Shown here: one piece after another, positions 32,839-41,524 of the stretch | Position numbering within the stretch: position 1 is the first letter of the stretch | Layout of the letters: each line of letters begins with the position of its first letter | From: Embleya sp040605455 | Lineage (GTDB): Bacteria; Actinomycetota; Actinomycetes; Streptomycetales; Streptomycetaceae | Direction: 5' to 3' | DNA: 64,000 bases | NCBI RefSeq assembly: GCF_040605455.1 | Contig: NZ_JBEXCV010000021.1 | Location: 18,002 to 82,001 of the forward strand | Position numbers and translations under genes: made by a program | Notes under the pieces: model-generated | Databases searched by the model: none | Told to the model about the DNA's origin: nothing | The model's input: the letters and a program-made list of their open reading frames with translations, nothing else

Positions 32839-34689
32839 ATGTGCGGGATTGTGGGATATGTGGGCGCTCAATCGGCGCTGGATGTGGTCATCGGCGGACT
32901 CAAGCGGCTGGAATACCGCGGCTACGACTCGGCCGGGGTGGCCGTGCTCTCCGCCGGCGCCCTGGTGAGCGAGAAGCGCGCCGGCAAGCTGGCGAACCTG
33001 GTGGGCGCGCTGGCCGAATCGCCGCTTCCGGTGGGGACGTGTGGCATCGGTCATACGCGGTGGGCCACGCACGGTGCGCCCAACGATGCGAACGCGCATC
33101 CGCACCTGGACAACGTGGGCCGGGTCGCCGTCGTACACAACGGGATCATCGAGAACTTCGCGGCGCTGCGGGCCGAGTTGGCCGACCGTGGGCACAAGCT
33201 GAGTTCCGAGACCGACACCGAGGTGGTCGCGCACCTGCTGGCCGAGGAGTTCCCGGGCGCAGGCGAGGACCTGGCCGAGGCGATGCGCCGGGTGTGTCGC
33301 CGCCTGGAGGGCGCGTTCACCCTGGTCGCGGTGCACGCGGACGCCCCCGACGTGGTGGTCGGCGCGCGCCGCAACTCGCCGCTGGTGGTCGGTCGCGGGG
33401 TGGGCGAGAACTTCCTCGCCTCGGACGTGGCCGCGTTCATCGAGCACACGCGCGAGGCGATCGAGCTGGGTCAGGACCAAGTGGTCGAGCTGCGCCGGGA
33501 CGCGATCACGGTGACCGACTTCGACGGTGCGCCGGCGGCGTTTCGCGAGTATCACGTGGACTGGGACGTGTCGGCCGCCGAGAAGGACGGCTACGACTAC
33601 TTCATGCTCAAGGAGATCGCCGAGCAGCCCAAGGCGGTCGCCGACACGCTGCTCGGTCGGATCGGCACCGACGGGCGCCTGGTGCTCGACGAGGTGCGGA
33701 TCGCGGACGAGGTGCTGCGCGAGATCGACAAGGTGGTGATCATCGCCTGCGGTACCTCCTTCCATGCCGGGCTGATCGCCAAGTACGCGATCGAGCACTG
33801 GACGCGGGTGCCCTGCGAGGTCGAGCTGGCCAGCGAGTTCCGCTACCGCGACCCGATCCTGGACCGGCAGACGCTGGTGGTGACCATCTCGCAGTCCGGC
33901 GAGACGATGGACACCCTGATGGCCCAGCGGCACGCCCGCGAGCAGGGCGCCAAGGTGCTGGTCATCTGCAACACCAACGGCTCGACCATGCCGCGCGAGG
34001 CGGACGCCGTGCTGTACACGCACGCCGGCCCCGAGGTCGCGGTCGCCTCGACCAAGGCGTTCCTGACCCAGCTGGTCGCGTGCTACCTGGTCGCGCTGTA
34101 CCTGGGCCAGGTGCGCGGCACCAAGTGGGGCGACGAGATCACCGAGGTGATCGAGCAGCTCGCGGCGATGCCGGAGATGGTGGAGAAGGTCCTGGACACG
34201 ATGGAGCCGGTGCGCGAGCTGGCCCGTTCGCTCAGCGACGCCGGTTCGGTGCTGTTCCTGGGCCGGCACGTGGGCTACCCGGTGGCCCTGGAGGGTGCGC
34301 TCAAGCTCAAGGAGCTGGCGTACATGCACGCCGAGGGCTTCGCGGCGGGCGAACTCAAGCACGGCCCGATCGCGCTGATCGAGGAGGGCCTGCCGGTCGT
34401 GGTGGTGGTTCCGTCGCCGCGCGGGCGCTCGGTGCTGCACGACAAGATCGTGTCCAACATCCAGGAGATCCGGGCGCGCGGCGCGCGCACCATCGTGATC
34501 GCCGAGGAAGGTGACGAGGCGGTCGTGCCGTACGCCGACCACCTGGTGCGCATCCCCGTCACGCCGGTGCTGCTGCAGCCGCTGGTGTCCACCGTGCCGC
34601 TCCAGGTGTTCGCGTGTGAGCTGGCCACGGCCAAGGGCCACGAGGTGGACCAGCCGCGCAACCTGGCGAAGTCGGTCACGGTCGAGTAG
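32839..34689 (+). CDS. glmS: Glutamine--fructose-6-phosphate aminotransferase (isomerizing)
   Basis: This 616-residue enzyme makes glucosamine-6-phosphate from fructose-6-phosphate and glutamine. Cys2 of MCGIVGYVG is the glutaminase nucleophile. HTRWATHGAPNDANAHPH belongs to the same domain, and the two SIS domains (ACGTSFHAGL, TISQSGETMDT) and the end PRNLAKSVTVE follow. TAGGCT at 32826-32831 lies 7 nt before the ATG with no ribosome site, so a leaderless transcript is likely. That also leaves no room for a glmS ribozyme. Confidence 0.97.
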   Translation: MCGIVGYVGAQSALDVVIGGLKRLEYRGYDSAGVAVLSAGALVSEKRAGKLANLVGALAESPLPVGTCGIGHTRWATHGAPNDANAHPHLDNVGRVAVVHNGIIENFAALRAELADRGHKLSSETDTEVVAHLLAEEFPGAGEDLAEAMRRVCRRLEGAFTLVAVHADAPDVVVGARRNSPLVVGRGVGENFLASDVAAFIEHTREAIELGQDQVVELRRDAITVTDFDGAPAAFREYHVDWDVSAAEKDGYDYFMLKEIAEQPKAVADTLLGRIGTDGRLVLDEVRIADEVLREIDKVVIIACGTSFHAGLIAKYAIEHWTRVPCEVELASEFRYRDPILDRQTLVVTISQSGETMDTLMAQRHAREQGAKVLVICNTNGSTMPREADAVLYTHAGPEVAVASTKAFLTQLVACYLVALYLGQVRGTKWGDEITEVIEQLAAMPEMVEKVLDTMEPVRELARSLSDAGSVLFLGRHVGYPVALEGALKLKELAYMHAEGFAAGELKHGPIALIEEGLPVVVVVPSPRGRSVLHDKIVSNIQEIRARGARTIVIAEEGDEAVVPYADHLVRIPVTPVLLQPLVSTVPLQVFACELATAKGHEVDQPRNLAKSVTVE

Positions 34690-34706
34690 TTCGATCCGGC
34701 TCCTCG

Positions 34707-34750
34707 GCCGCCCCGCGCCTCCTCGAACGAGGCGGCGCGGGGCGGCTTTT
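34707..34750 (+). terminator. glmS terminator
   Basis: GCCGCCCCGCGCC (34707-34719) pairs with GGCGCGGGGCGGC (34734-34746). An inner CCTCG/CGAGG stem with AA loop follows one mismatch. TTTT follows at 34747-34750. Confidence 0.9.
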
Positions 34751-34789
34751 GCGTGGTGGGGCGGGACGCCTGGGGGTGCCTCGTGCGGA

Positions 34790-35329
34790 TCAGCCCAGGT
34801 GGGTGTCGCCCTGGGCGATCAGGAGCTTGCGCAGCAGGCCGTTGAGCTGGTTGCGCTCGCCCTCGTCGAGCACGGCGAGGAAACGACCCTCGTTCTCCAG
34901 GTGGCCCAGCAGGATGTCGTCCACGAGCCGGACCCCCTCGGGAGTCAGCCTGACCATGACCGAGCGGCGGTCCTCCGCGCTGACCGAGCGCTCGACCAGC
35001 CCCTTCTGAGTGAGTTTATCCACCCGGTTGGTGATCGCGCCCGAGGTCACCATCGCCGAGCGCAGCAGGGTGCCGGCGCTGACCCCCTCCACGCCACCGG
35101 AGCGGCGCAGGGTGGCCAGCACGTCGAACTCGGAGAAGTCGAGCCCGTACCGGGCGAAGTAGGTGCGCAACGTCTGGTCGATGTACCGGCGCAGTCGGTT
35201 CATCCGACCCACCGCCGCCATCACGTCGAGGCTGCTCGGATCGATGTCGGGGCGCTCGCGGTGCCATTGGTCCCATACGTCGTCGATGGCGTCGCGGGTG
35301 TCCACGTCGCGTGTGTCGCGTTCGGTCAT
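34790..35329 (-). CDS. MarR family transcriptional regulator
   Basis: This is a 179-residue winged-helix repressor-type protein. After a polar N-terminus, helix residues RLRRYIDQTLRTYFARYGL lead to the MarR core FSEFDVLATLRRSGG, recognition region AMVTSGAITNRVDKLTQKGL and the wing DRRSVMVRLTPEG. It is divergent from an EamA transporter with 112 bp between the starts. That gap carries three operator-like palindromes, one next to its own start. This suggests autoregulation and control of the transporter by a small-molecule ligand, which is inferred. Confidence 0.93.
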   Translation of the reverse strand: MTERDTRDVDTRDAIDDVWDQWHRERPDIDPSSLDVMAAVGRMNRLRRYIDQTLRTYFARYGLDFSEFDVLATLRRSGGVEGVSAGTLLRSAMVTSGAITNRVDKLTQKGLVERSVSAEDRRSVMVRLTPEGVRLVDDILLGHLENEGRFLAVLDEGERNQLNGLLRKLLIAQGDTHLG

Positions 35330-35339
35330 GCCGCCAATT

Positions 35340-35357
35340 TATCTCAACGCTCATCTA
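35340..35357. promoter_or_regulatory. Operator-like site O1 (half-site TATCTCAAC)
   Basis: One good half-site, TATCTCAAC, is followed by a diverged second half (5 of 9 symmetric positions). It is the same sequence as the left arm of O2. It lies 10 bp upstream of the marR start and just before the -35 of the transporter promoter. Confidence 0.5.
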
Positions 35358-35358
35358 C

Positions 35359-35388
35359 TTGACGCTCGCAGATCTTGGGTATTTACTT
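35359..35388 (+). promoter_or_regulatory. Candidate promoter of the EamA gene
   Basis: TTGACG (35359-35364) is followed after 17-18 bp by TTTACTT (35382-35388). It is bracketed by O1 just upstream and O2 starting at its -10, so a repressor bound there would block it. The -10 is imperfect. Confidence 0.45.
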
Positions 35389-35405
35389 ATCTCAACGTTC
35401 AGATA
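35388..35405. promoter_or_regulatory. Operator-like palindrome O2
   Basis: TATCTcAACGTTcAGATA is symmetric at 8 of 9 positions per half, the size and type of MarR-family operators. It overlaps the end of the likely -10 of the transporter promoter. Confidence 0.6.
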
Positions 35406-35417
35406 GTCAGTGCTCGC

Positions 35418-35435
35418 AAAACTAACGTTGAGGTG
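35418..35435. promoter_or_regulatory. Operator-like site O3
   Basis: The right arm, read on the minus strand, is CACCTCAAC, matching the TATCTCAAC half-site at 7 of 9 positions. The left arm is poor. It ends 6 bp before the transporter ATG and overlaps its ribosome site GAGGTGA. Confidence 0.4.
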
Positions 35436-35441
35436 AATGTC

Positions 35442-36416
35442 ATGGCGGTTCAGGGTGGTAGCAGGGGACTCGGTCGCGTGGGGATGCTCCTGGCGACGGC
35501 CGTGGCCCCGGCCACGTGGGGGACCACCTACCTCGTGACCACGGAGATGCTTCCGGCGGACCGCCCGCTGCTCGCCGCCGGCGTGCGGGCGCTGCCCGCG
35601 GGCCTGCTCCTGGTCGCCCTGTCCAGGAGAATGCCGACCGGGGTGTGGTGGTGGCGGTCGTTCGTCCTCGGCATGCTCAACGTGGGGCTGTTCTTCCCGC
35701 TGATCTTCGCCGGCGCCTACCGCCTGCCCGGCGGGGTCGCGGCCACGATCGGCTCGGTATCGCCGCTGATCGTCGCGGGCCTGTCGGTCCTGATCCTCAA
35801 GGTCCGGCCGCAGGCGCGGGTGCTGCTCGCCGGCATCGGCGGCGTGGTCGGGGTCGCCCTGCTCGTGCTCAGCTCGCAGGCGAGGATCGACCCGATCGGT
35901 GTCGGGCTGATGTTGCTCGCCACCACCTTGATGGCGACGGGCGTGGTGATGTCGGCGCGCTGGGGCCGGCCCGAGGGCGTGTCGCTGTTGGCCACCACCG
36001 GCTGGCAGCTCACCGTCGGCGGCATGGTGATCGTCCCGCTGATGTTCGCGATCGAGGGCATGCCGCCGGTGCCCACCGGCCGCAACCTGCTCGGCTTCGG
36101 CTACCTGGTCCTGATCGGCACCGCCCTCGCCTACGTGCTGTGGTTCCGCGGCATCGAGCGCCTCGGCGCCGGCGTGGCGTCCTTCCTCGGACTGGTCAAC
36201 CCGGTGGTCGCCACGCTCGCCGGCCTGGTCGTGCTGAGCCAGACACTGACCCCGCTTCAGGTGCTCGGGCTGGTCGTCGCCTTGGGTGCGATGCTGCTCG
36301 GCCAGCGGCAGCCCAAGCGTCGCACCGAGGTCCGGGTCGGCTTGCCGGTCACCCTGGTCAAGGGCGCCACGGACACGAAGGAGCGGAACCGGGCCGAGGT
36401 CGTCGAGGCCTCGTGA
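35442..36416 (+). CDS. EamA/DMT family transporter
   Basis: This is a 324-residue membrane protein with about ten predicted helices in two EamA repeats. The repeats begin near residue 12 (GMLLATAVAPATWGTTYLV) and near residue 155 (DPIGVGLMLLATTLMATGVV). The substrate cannot be read from sequence; relatives export amino acids, metabolites or drugs. ATG 35442 has GAGGTGA five bases upstream. It is divergent from a MarR regulator and probably under its control. A hydrophilic tail of about 35 residues ends it. Confidence 0.9.
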   Translation: MAVQGGSRGLGRVGMLLATAVAPATWGTTYLVTTEMLPADRPLLAAGVRALPAGLLLVALSRRMPTGVWWWRSFVLGMLNVGLFFPLIFAGAYRLPGGVAATIGSVSPLIVAGLSVLILKVRPQARVLLAGIGGVVGVALLVLSSQARIDPIGVGLMLLATTLMATGVVMSARWGRPEGVSLLATTGWQLTVGGMVIVPLMFAIEGMPPVPTGRNLLGFGYLVLIGTALAYVLWFRGIERLGAGVASFLGLVNPVVATLAGLVVLSQTLTPLQVLGLVVALGAMLLGQRQPKRRTEVRVGLPVTLVKGATDTKERNRAEVVEAS

Positions 36417-36443
36417 CCCGACAGCACGATCACGCGGTGCCCA

Positions 36444-36475
36444 CCGGGCCGCATCCCCTCCGGGATGCGGCCCGG
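36444..36475 (+). terminator. Terminator after EamA gene
   Basis: CCGGGCCGCATCCC (36444-36457) pairs perfectly with GGGATGCGGCCCGG (36462-36475), loop CTCC. It isolates the transporter from acpS. Confidence 0.8.
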
Positions 36476-36542
36476 GCTCGTGTGTGCCCGGATCCGGGCA
36501 GGCTCGGGCCGGGCGCGGATGCGGTGTTTGTAGGCTCGGGGC

Positions 36543-36911
36543 GTGATCATCGGTGTGGGTATCGACGTCGCGGACATCGCGCGGTTCGGACAGTCGCTGG
36601 AACGGACCCCGGGGCTGGCCGATCGGCTCTTCACCGATGGCGAGCGCTGGGTGCGCCCGGGACAGGAACGCGGCGTCGCATCGCTGGCCGCCCGGTTCGC
36701 CGCCAAGGAGGCGCTGGCCAAGGCGCTCGGCGCGCCGACCGGGCTGCACTGGCGAGACGCCGAGGTGACCACCGAGGACTCGGGCCGGCCGCTGCTCACG
36801 GTCCGGGGCACGGTGGCCGCGCGGGCCGCCGAACTGGGCGTGCGGCACTGGCATGTGTCGCTCAGCCACGACGCGGGCATTGCTTCCGCTGTCGTGATCG
36901 CCGAGGGCTGA
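36543..36911 (+). CDS. acpS: Holo-[acyl-carrier-protein] synthase
   Basis: This is a 122-residue AcpS that transfers 4'-phosphopantetheine from CoA to acyl carrier protein. The magnesium-binding Asp in GIDVADIARF and Glu in RFAAKEALAKALG are present, as is WHVSLSHD. TAGGCT (36531-36536) lies 6 nt before the GTG with no ribosome site, so it is probably leaderless. nnr follows 11 bp later, forming a short operon. Confidence 0.96.
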   Translation: MIIGVGIDVADIARFGQSLERTPGLADRLFTDGERWVRPGQERGVASLAARFAAKEALAKALGAPTGLHWRDAEVTTEDSGRPLLTVRGTVAARAAELGVRHWHVSLSHDAGIASAVVIAEG

Positions 36912-36922
36912 GGGGGCGCAGC

Positions 36923-38389
36923 ATGCGGGCAGCGCACGAAGTCGCACGGGTACGGGCCGCGGAGGCCGCGCTGATGGCCACGCTGCCCGAGGGCACGCTG
37001 ATGCGGCGCGCCGCGGCGGGCCTGGCGAACACGTGCGTACGACTGCTCGGCCGGGTCTACGGTGCGCGGGTCGCTCTGCTCGTGGGCAGCGGCGACAACG
37101 GCGGGGACACCCTGTACGCAGGCGGTCTGCTGGCTCGACGCGGGGCGCGGGTGGACGCGCTGCTGCTCGCGCCGGAGCGGGCCCACCCGGGCGGCCTGGC
37201 CGCGGCGCGGCGGGCCGGTGTTCGGGTGTGGGACGCTCGCGAGCCGGCCCGATCCGACCTGATCGACCTGCTCGGGCGGGCCGACCTGGTACTGGACGGG
37301 ATCGTCGGGATCGGCGGCCGCGGCGCGCTGCGCCCACCCGCCCCCGAACTGCTCACGCACGTGCGGGACGCGATCGTGGTCGCGGTCGACGTGCCCAGCG
37401 GGGTGGACGCGGACACCGGGCGGGTCGAGGGCGCCGCGGTCCGCGCCAAGGTGACGGTCACCTTCGGCACCTACAAGCCCGGCCTGCTGGTCGACCCCGG
37501 CGCGGCCCACGCCGGAGTGCGGCATCTGGTCGACATCGGACTCGACCCGCATCTGCCGGACGCGCGGCTGACCGTCCTGCACCACGAGGACGTGGCCCGA
37601 CTGTTGCCCGCGCCCTCGGCCGAGAGCGACAAGTACTCGCGCGGGGTGCTCGGCGTGGTCGCCGGCTCGCCCAGATATCCCGGCGCGGCGGTGCTCGTGG
37701 TCGGCGCGGCCGTGCGCGGCGGCGTGGGCGCGGTCCGCTGCGCCGGCCCCGCGGACGTGCTGGGCCCGGTGCTGGCGGCCTGGCCGGAGACGCTGGCCAC
37801 CACATCGAGGCCGGCCGACGCCGGTCGGGTGCAGGCCTGGGTGGTGGGCCCGGGGCTGGACACCGACCCGGACGCCGAGGCGCGCTGGACGAGCGTGTTG
37901 CGGTCGCAGGTGCCCGTACTGGTGGACGCGGACGGGCTGACCCTGCTCGCCCGGACGAAACCCGGCACCTGGTCGGCCCCCACGCTGTTGACCCCGCACG
38001 CGGGTGAGGCGGTGCGCCTGTTCGCCGCCGCCGGTGTCGAGGCGACCCGCGAGCGGATCGAGGCCGAGCGGCTGGAGCACGCGCGCAGGCTCGCCGCGCT
38101 CTACGACTGCGTGGTGCTCCTCAAGGGCACGACGACGGTGATCGCCGCGCCCGACGGCCGGGCCCGGGTCAATCCCACCGGCACGCCGTGGCTGGCCACC
38201 GCGGGCAGCGGCGATGTGCTCTCCGGCTTGGCCGGCGCGCTGCTCGCGGCGGGCCTGGACGCGCTGGACGCCGGCTCGGTGGCCGCCTATCTGCACGGCC
38301 TGGCCGCCCGCGCGCTGCCGGGCCCGGTGACCGCGCCGGACCTGATCCGGGCGTTGCCGGCGGTGTGGGCGGACGTCACAGGCACGTGA
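36923..38389 (+). CDS. nnr: Bifunctional NAD(P)H-hydrate epimerase / ADP-dependent dehydratase
   Basis: This is a 488-residue two-domain repair enzyme for hydrated NAD(P)H. The N-terminal YjeF_N domain (about 10-210) has GSGDNGGDTLYAGGLL and VDVPSGVDADTG. The C-terminal ribokinase-like domain (about 225-485) has LTPHAGEAVRLF, VLLKGTTTVIAAPDG and the catalytic-Asp motif ATAGSGDVLSGLAGALL. ATG 36923 lies 11 bp after acpS. The acpS-nnr-alr order is standard in streptomycetes. Confidence 0.95.
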   Translation: MRAAHEVARVRAAEAALMATLPEGTLMRRAAAGLANTCVRLLGRVYGARVALLVGSGDNGGDTLYAGGLLARRGARVDALLLAPERAHPGGLAAARRAGVRVWDAREPARSDLIDLLGRADLVLDGIVGIGGRGALRPPAPELLTHVRDAIVVAVDVPSGVDADTGRVEGAAVRAKVTVTFGTYKPGLLVDPGAAHAGVRHLVDIGLDPHLPDARLTVLHHEDVARLLPAPSAESDKYSRGVLGVVAGSPRYPGAAVLVVGAAVRGGVGAVRCAGPADVLGPVLAAWPETLATTSRPADAGRVQAWVVGPGLDTDPDAEARWTSVLRSQVPVLVDADGLTLLARTKPGTWSAPTLLTPHAGEAVRLFAAAGVEATRERIEAERLEHARRLAALYDCVVLLKGTTTVIAAPDGRARVNPTGTPWLATAGSGDVLSGLAGALLAAGLDALDAGSVAAYLHGLAARALPGPVTAPDLIRALPAVWADVTGT

Positions 38390-38517
38390 CAGGGACGCCG
38401 GCCCGGCACGGGCCTGCCACACTGGGAGTCTTGAGTTCCGGGACGCGGACCCGGATCCGTCCGGGACCGAGGTCCGGATTCTCGTCGCTGACCGTCGTCG
38501 GAAGGACCACCAGTCAC

Positions 38518-39693
38518 ATGCGTGCCGAGGCGCGGATCGATCTCGATGCGATTCGGGGCAACATCGCGGCCGTACGCGCACGCGTGGGTTCGGCGGCGGT
38601 GATGAGCGTGGTCAAGTCGGACGCCTACGGGCACGGCATGGTCCCGTGCGCGCGAGCGGCCCGTGAGGCCGGCGCCACGTGGCTGGGCACCGCGGTGGTC
38701 GAGGAGGCGCTCGCGCTGCGTGCGGCGGGCGACACCGGCCGGGTGCTCACCTGGTTGTGGGCTCCCGGGGACGCGTTCGAGGACGCGGTGCGCGCGGATG
38801 TGGACATCTCGGTGAGCGGGCTCTGGGCGATGCGCGAGGTGGTGGAGGCCGCCCGTGCGGCGGGCCGGACCGCGCGCGTGCACCTCAAGGCCGACACCGG
38901 CCTGGGGCGCAACGGCTGCACGCCCGCCGACTGGCCGGCCCTGGTGGACGCCGGACTCAAGGCGCAGGCCGACGGCACCGTCGAGGTGGTCGGCCTGTGG
39001 TCGCACTTCGCCTGCGCTGACGAGCCCGGGCACCCCTCGGTCCCGGCCCAGCTGACCGAGTTCACCGCGATGTCGGCGTACGCCGAGGGCTGCGGGGTCA
39101 CCCCCGAGGTGCGGCACATGGCCAACTCGCCGGCGACCCTGCTGTTGCCGCAGACGCACTTCGACCTGGTCCGGGTGGGCCTGGTCAGCTACGGCCTCTC
39201 GCCCGTGCCGCAGGTCGGCGGCCCCGCCGACTTCGGGCTGCGCCCCGCGATGACACTGGCGGCGAGCCTGGCCGGGGTCAAGCGGGTGCCGGCCGGGCAC
39301 GGCGTGTCCTATGGGCATTCGTGGATCGCGCCGCGGGACACCACGCTCGCGCTGGTGCCCACCGGCTATGCGGACGGCATCCCCAGGCACGCCGGCAACG
39401 TCGGCCCGGTCCTGGTGGCCGGCCGCCGGCGCACCATCGTGGGTCGGGTCGCGATGGACCAGTTCGTGGTCGACCTCGGCGACGACGAGGCCGCCGCGGG
39501 CGACGAGGCGATCCTGTTCGGCCCGGGCGATCGGGGCGAGCCCACCGCCGAGGACTGGGCCCGGGCGATCGACACGATCAGCTACGAGATCGTCACCCGG
39601 ATTGGCGTGCGGGTGCCTCGCGTGTACACCGGAGCGGCCACCACCGGAACGGCCACCACCGGAACGGCCGACACCGGGACGGCCGCGCCATGA
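38518..39693 (+). CDS. alr: Alanine racemase
   Basis: This 391-residue PLP enzyme makes D-alanine for peptidoglycan. The PLP lysine is in VMSVVKSDAYGHGMVPCA, near residue 38. The catalytic Tyr region is VSYGHSWIAPRDTTLALVP, and the fold-III barrel and C-terminal beta domain are complete. The last 20 residues are a short Thr-Gly repeat (TGTATTGTADTGT) encoded by imperfect 15-bp repeats. ATG 38518 has GGAAGGA 11 bases upstream. The stop overlaps the hydrolase ATG (ATGA). Confidence 0.96.
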   Translation: MRAEARIDLDAIRGNIAAVRARVGSAAVMSVVKSDAYGHGMVPCARAAREAGATWLGTAVVEEALALRAAGDTGRVLTWLWAPGDAFEDAVRADVDISVSGLWAMREVVEAARAAGRTARVHLKADTGLGRNGCTPADWPALVDAGLKAQADGTVEVVGLWSHFACADEPGHPSVPAQLTEFTAMSAYAEGCGVTPEVRHMANSPATLLLPQTHFDLVRVGLVSYGLSPVPQVGGPADFGLRPAMTLAASLAGVKRVPAGHGVSYGHSWIAPRDTTLALVPTGYADGIPRHAGNVGPVLVAGRRRTIVGRVAMDQFVVDLGDDEAAAGDEAILFGPGDRGEPTAEDWARAIDTISYEIVTRIGVRVPRVYTGAATTGTATTGTADTGTAAP

Positions 39694-40871
39694 CCACCCC
39701 CATGCCGGTCGGCTCCGGCGGCGGCCGTGCGCTCGGCCGTCGGGCCGGCATCGTGGGCGCCGCGGTCGGCGTGCTCGCGGCCGGTGCCGCCGCGGGCGTG
39801 GCGATCGAGCGGATGACCGTCGGGCGGGCGTTCCGCCGGCGCACCGAGGCCCAGTTGGACGCGCTGGCCGAGTTCGGCACCCTGCGCGGCGAACCGCACA
39901 TCGTCACCGCCGCCGACGGCGTCGAGTTGTACGCCGAAGTCGACGGCAACCGCGACGCCGCGGTGACCGTGGTGCTGTGTCACGGCTACTGCCTGGACAT
40001 GGACTGCTGGCACTACCAACGGGCCGAACTGCGCGAGGAATACCGCCTGGTCCTGTACGACCAGCGCAGCCACGGCCGGTCCGGCCGCGGCGCGCCGGAG
40101 ACCTCGACGATCGACCACCTCGGCGCGGACATGTACACGGTGCTGACCGAACTGGCGCCCGAGGGACCGCTGGTGCTGCTGGGCCACTCGATGGGCGGAA
40201 TGACCATCATGGCGCTGGCCGACCAACACCCCGAGCTGTTCGGGGACCGGGTGATCGGCGTCGCGCTGATGAACACCTCGGCGGGCCGCTGGGCGACCGT
40301 GACGCTGGGCATCCCCGCGGCCGGCGCCCGGCTGGTGCACCGGATAGCGCCGGGATTGCTGCGCACACTCGGCCGTCGGGCCGCACTGGTGGAGGCGGGC
40401 CGGCGGGCCGCCCGGGATCTGGTCTACCTGTTCACCGAGCGGTACGCGTTCGACTCCGAGGTGGACCCGACCCTGGTGCGCTTCACCGACCGGATGATCT
40501 CCGGCACCCCGATCGACGTGATCGCCGAGTTCTTCCCGGCCTTCGAGGCGCACGACAAGCTGGCCGCGCTGCCCGCGCTGACGGATGTACAGACGCTCGT
40601 GGTGGCCGGCGAGGGCGACCTGATCGCGCCGGCCTCGCACAGCGAGGCGATCAAGGAGGCGCTGCCGGGCGCCGAGTTGTTGATCGTGCCGCAGTCGGGA
40701 CACCTGACCCCACTGGAGCATTCGGAGGTGGTGAACGCGGCGCTGCGTGGGCTTCTCGCGCGCGCCACGAGTGCACCGAGGCGGCGCGTCGGGCGATCCG
40801 GTGGGCACACGTGCGACGGATCGTCGGTACAGGTCGGAATCGACGGGGACCGGGATCCTGATGGACAGTGA
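39690..40871 (+). CDS. Alpha/beta hydrolase, membrane-anchored
   Basis: This is a 393-residue hydrolase with an N-terminal hydrophobic segment (about residues 18-39), a possible anchor or signal. The catalytic triad is readable: Ser167 in GHSMGGM, Asp310 in VVAGEGDLIAP and His338 in SGHLTPLEH. The oxyanion motif is CHGYCLD. The substrate is unknown. It is translationally coupled to alr through ATGA. A hydrolase between alr and tsaE is also usual in streptomycetes. The Arg-rich, low-complexity last 35 residues may be unstructured. Confidence 0.9.
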   Translation: MTTPMPVGSGGGRALGRRAGIVGAAVGVLAAGAAAGVAIERMTVGRAFRRRTEAQLDALAEFGTLRGEPHIVTAADGVELYAEVDGNRDAAVTVVLCHGYCLDMDCWHYQRAELREEYRLVLYDQRSHGRSGRGAPETSTIDHLGADMYTVLTELAPEGPLVLLGHSMGGMTIMALADQHPELFGDRVIGVALMNTSAGRWATVTLGIPAAGARLVHRIAPGLLRTLGRRAALVEAGRRAARDLVYLFTERYAFDSEVDPTLVRFTDRMISGTPIDVIAEFFPAFEAHDKLAALPALTDVQTLVVAGEGDLIAPASHSEAIKEALPGAELLIVPQSGHLTPLEHSEVVNAALRGLLARATSAPRRRVGRSGGHTCDGSSVQVGIDGDRDPDGQ

Positions 40872-40981
40872 TCCCGAGCAGTGATCCCGAGTCGCGACCC
40901 CGAGCACAACCGGGGGCCGGCCCGGGGACGACGGACCCGAGGCGGTTCGGGCCCGTGAGTTCGGCGTGTGGGAGTGCTGAA

Positions 40982-41512
40982 GTGGTGCGAAGTGTGACTG
41001 TCACGGTCGCCGGCGGCGCGGACACGCGCGCGCTCGGCGCGCGCCTGGCGAAGCTGTTGCGGGCCGGCGACCTGATCGTGCTGTCCGGCGGGCTCGGTGC
41101 GGGCAAGACGACGCTGACCCAGGGCATCGGGGTCGGCCTGGGCGTGCGCGGCGCGGTGACCTCGCCGACGTTCGTGATCGCCCGGGTACACCCGTCCGAG
41201 GTCGGCGGGCCGGCCCTGGTGCACGTCGACGCCTACCGGCTCGGCGGCTCGGCGGACGTCACCGCCGAGATCGACGGCCTGGATCTGGACGCGTCGCTGG
41301 CGGAGTCGGTGACCGTGGTCGAGTGGGGCGAGGGCATGGTCGAGGAACTGACCGAGGACCGCCTGGAGATCGCCATCGCGCGCGATCCGGCCGGTGCGGA
41401 CCCGCTCGCGGAGAGCCCGACCGACTTCGCCGGCGACGAGGTGCGCACGATCGTGGTGACCGGGGTCGGCGCCCGCTGGGCGAGCGCCGACCTGGACGCG
41501 CTGACCGGCTGA
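40982..41512 (+). CDS. tsaE: tRNA threonylcarbamoyladenosine biosynthesis ATPase TsaE
   Basis: This is a 176-residue P-loop protein that drives the TsaBDE cycle making t6A37 in tRNA. Walker A is SGGLGAGKTTLTQGIG (about 36-50). VTSPTFVIAR, HVDAYRLGG and VVEWGEGM are family hallmarks. GTG 40982 was chosen because GGGAG (40970-40974) is 7 bases upstream; GTGs at 40985 and 40994 are alternatives, and the frame upstream does not resemble TsaE. It is convergent with a PBP gene. Confidence 0.93.
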   Translation: MVRSVTVTVAGGADTRALGARLAKLLRAGDLIVLSGGLGAGKTTLTQGIGVGLGVRGAVTSPTFVIARVHPSEVGGPALVHVDAYRLGGSADVTAEIDGLDLDASLAESVTVVEWGEGMVEELTEDRLEIAIARDPAGADPLAESPTDFAGDEVRTIVVTGVGARWASADLDALTG

Positions 41513-41524
41513 CCGGCCGACGGA

